From contig PKXE01000194.1 in NCBI GenBank assembly GCA_003132265.1, positions 13,254-19,850 of the forward strand: a stretch of 6,597 nt of DNA. The letters run 5' to 3'. This DNA comes from Candidatus Dormiibacterota bacterium (GTDB taxonomy: Bacteria > Chloroflexota > Dormibacteria > Aeolococcales > Bog-877). Both the position numbers and the translations under genes were made by a program. This document shows, in pieces, positions 6,539-6,597 of the stretch. Within the stretch, counting starts at the first letter, position 1. Each line of letters starts with the position of its first letter. The notes beneath the pieces were generated by a model. That model did not search any database and was not told where the DNA came from. It worked only from the letters and a program-made list of their open reading frames with translations.

Positions 6539-6553
6539 CCCTCACCCTGAGGG
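6539..6553. repeat. Inverted repeat CCCTCA-N3-TGAGGG
   Basis: A perfect 6-bp inverted repeat with a CCC spacer, 79-93 nt upstream of the binding-protein start. It could be an operator half-site pair or a small hairpin. Its GC-rich sequence does not resemble the AT-rich operators known for NagC/Mlc-type proteins of enterobacteria. Confidence 0.35.
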
Positions 6554-6597
6554 CGGACTGTCGGTTGCATCAGAGCCCACGTCCGCCACTGATCTAG

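Larger units (their letters stand above)
6461..6597 (-). promoter_or_regulatory. Presumed control region of the sugar transporter cluster
   Basis: These 137 bp upstream of the first transporter gene hold no gene. They contain the ribosome-binding site, a direct repeat of AGTCAAG (- strand; 6485-6491 and 6506-6512) and an inverted repeat (6539-6553). I find no convincing -35/-10 pair on the - strand. The promoter may lie here in a diverged form or beyond the right edge. The ROK repressor encoded at the other end of the cluster is the natural candidate to bind here. Confidence 0.5.

Noticed and set aside
1..6597. Mobile element, CRISPR array, tRNA, toxin-antitoxin or defence system
   Set aside because: I saw no terminal repeats, transposase or integrase motifs, regularly spaced repeats or cloverleaf-like sequence. 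The genes present are metabolic and transport genes of known families.

Overview
The window is high-GC bacterial DNA with almost no non-coding space. GC-rich wobble positions, a GTG start, a lipoprotein sugar-binding protein and XylR/NagC-type regulation would fit an actinomycete or a high-GC soil relative of the Chloroflexota/Dormibacterota. This is an impression from composition and protein style, not a taxonomic proof.

Left part (3-1571, + strand): the 3' two-thirds or so of an NDP-forming acyl-CoA synthetase (ADP-forming acetate-CoA ligase superfamily). It enters from the left edge with the end of its ATP-grasp (beta) domain, followed by the CoA-binding and succinyl-CoA-ligase-like (alpha) domains. 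One in-frame TAG (786-788) splits an otherwise open frame into two pieces, and the catalytic-His motif lies after the stop. The gene is probably a recent pseudogene, unless the TAG is a base-call error or is read through.

Right part (1579-6460, - strand): a sugar-uptake cluster of the CUT2/XylFGH type. In transcription order (right to left) it holds a XylF-like periplasmic-type sugar-binding lipoprotein, an ATPase with a single nucleotide-binding domain, a XylH-like permease and a ROK-family winged-helix repressor. The three transporter genes are tightly spaced (gaps of 38 and 3 nt). The repressor follows after a 92-bp gap that holds two perfect hairpins. The model: the lipoprotein captures a sugar (pentose-like by family, not proven), the permease with two ATPase copies imports it, and the ROK protein senses the sugar or a derivative and controls the cluster. 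No sugar isomerase, kinase or other catabolic gene is visible, so the ligand stays open.

The repressor gene and the broken synthetase gene converge with 7 bp between them. The last 137 bp on the right is the presumed control region of the transporter cluster. It has a strong ribosome-binding site, a 7-bp direct repeat spaced 21 bp and a short inverted repeat, but no convincing -35/-10 pair. I see no mobile element, CRISPR array, tRNA/rRNA or recognisably new system. The best leads are the amber stop, the tandem hairpins and the hairpin in the first codons of the permease gene.
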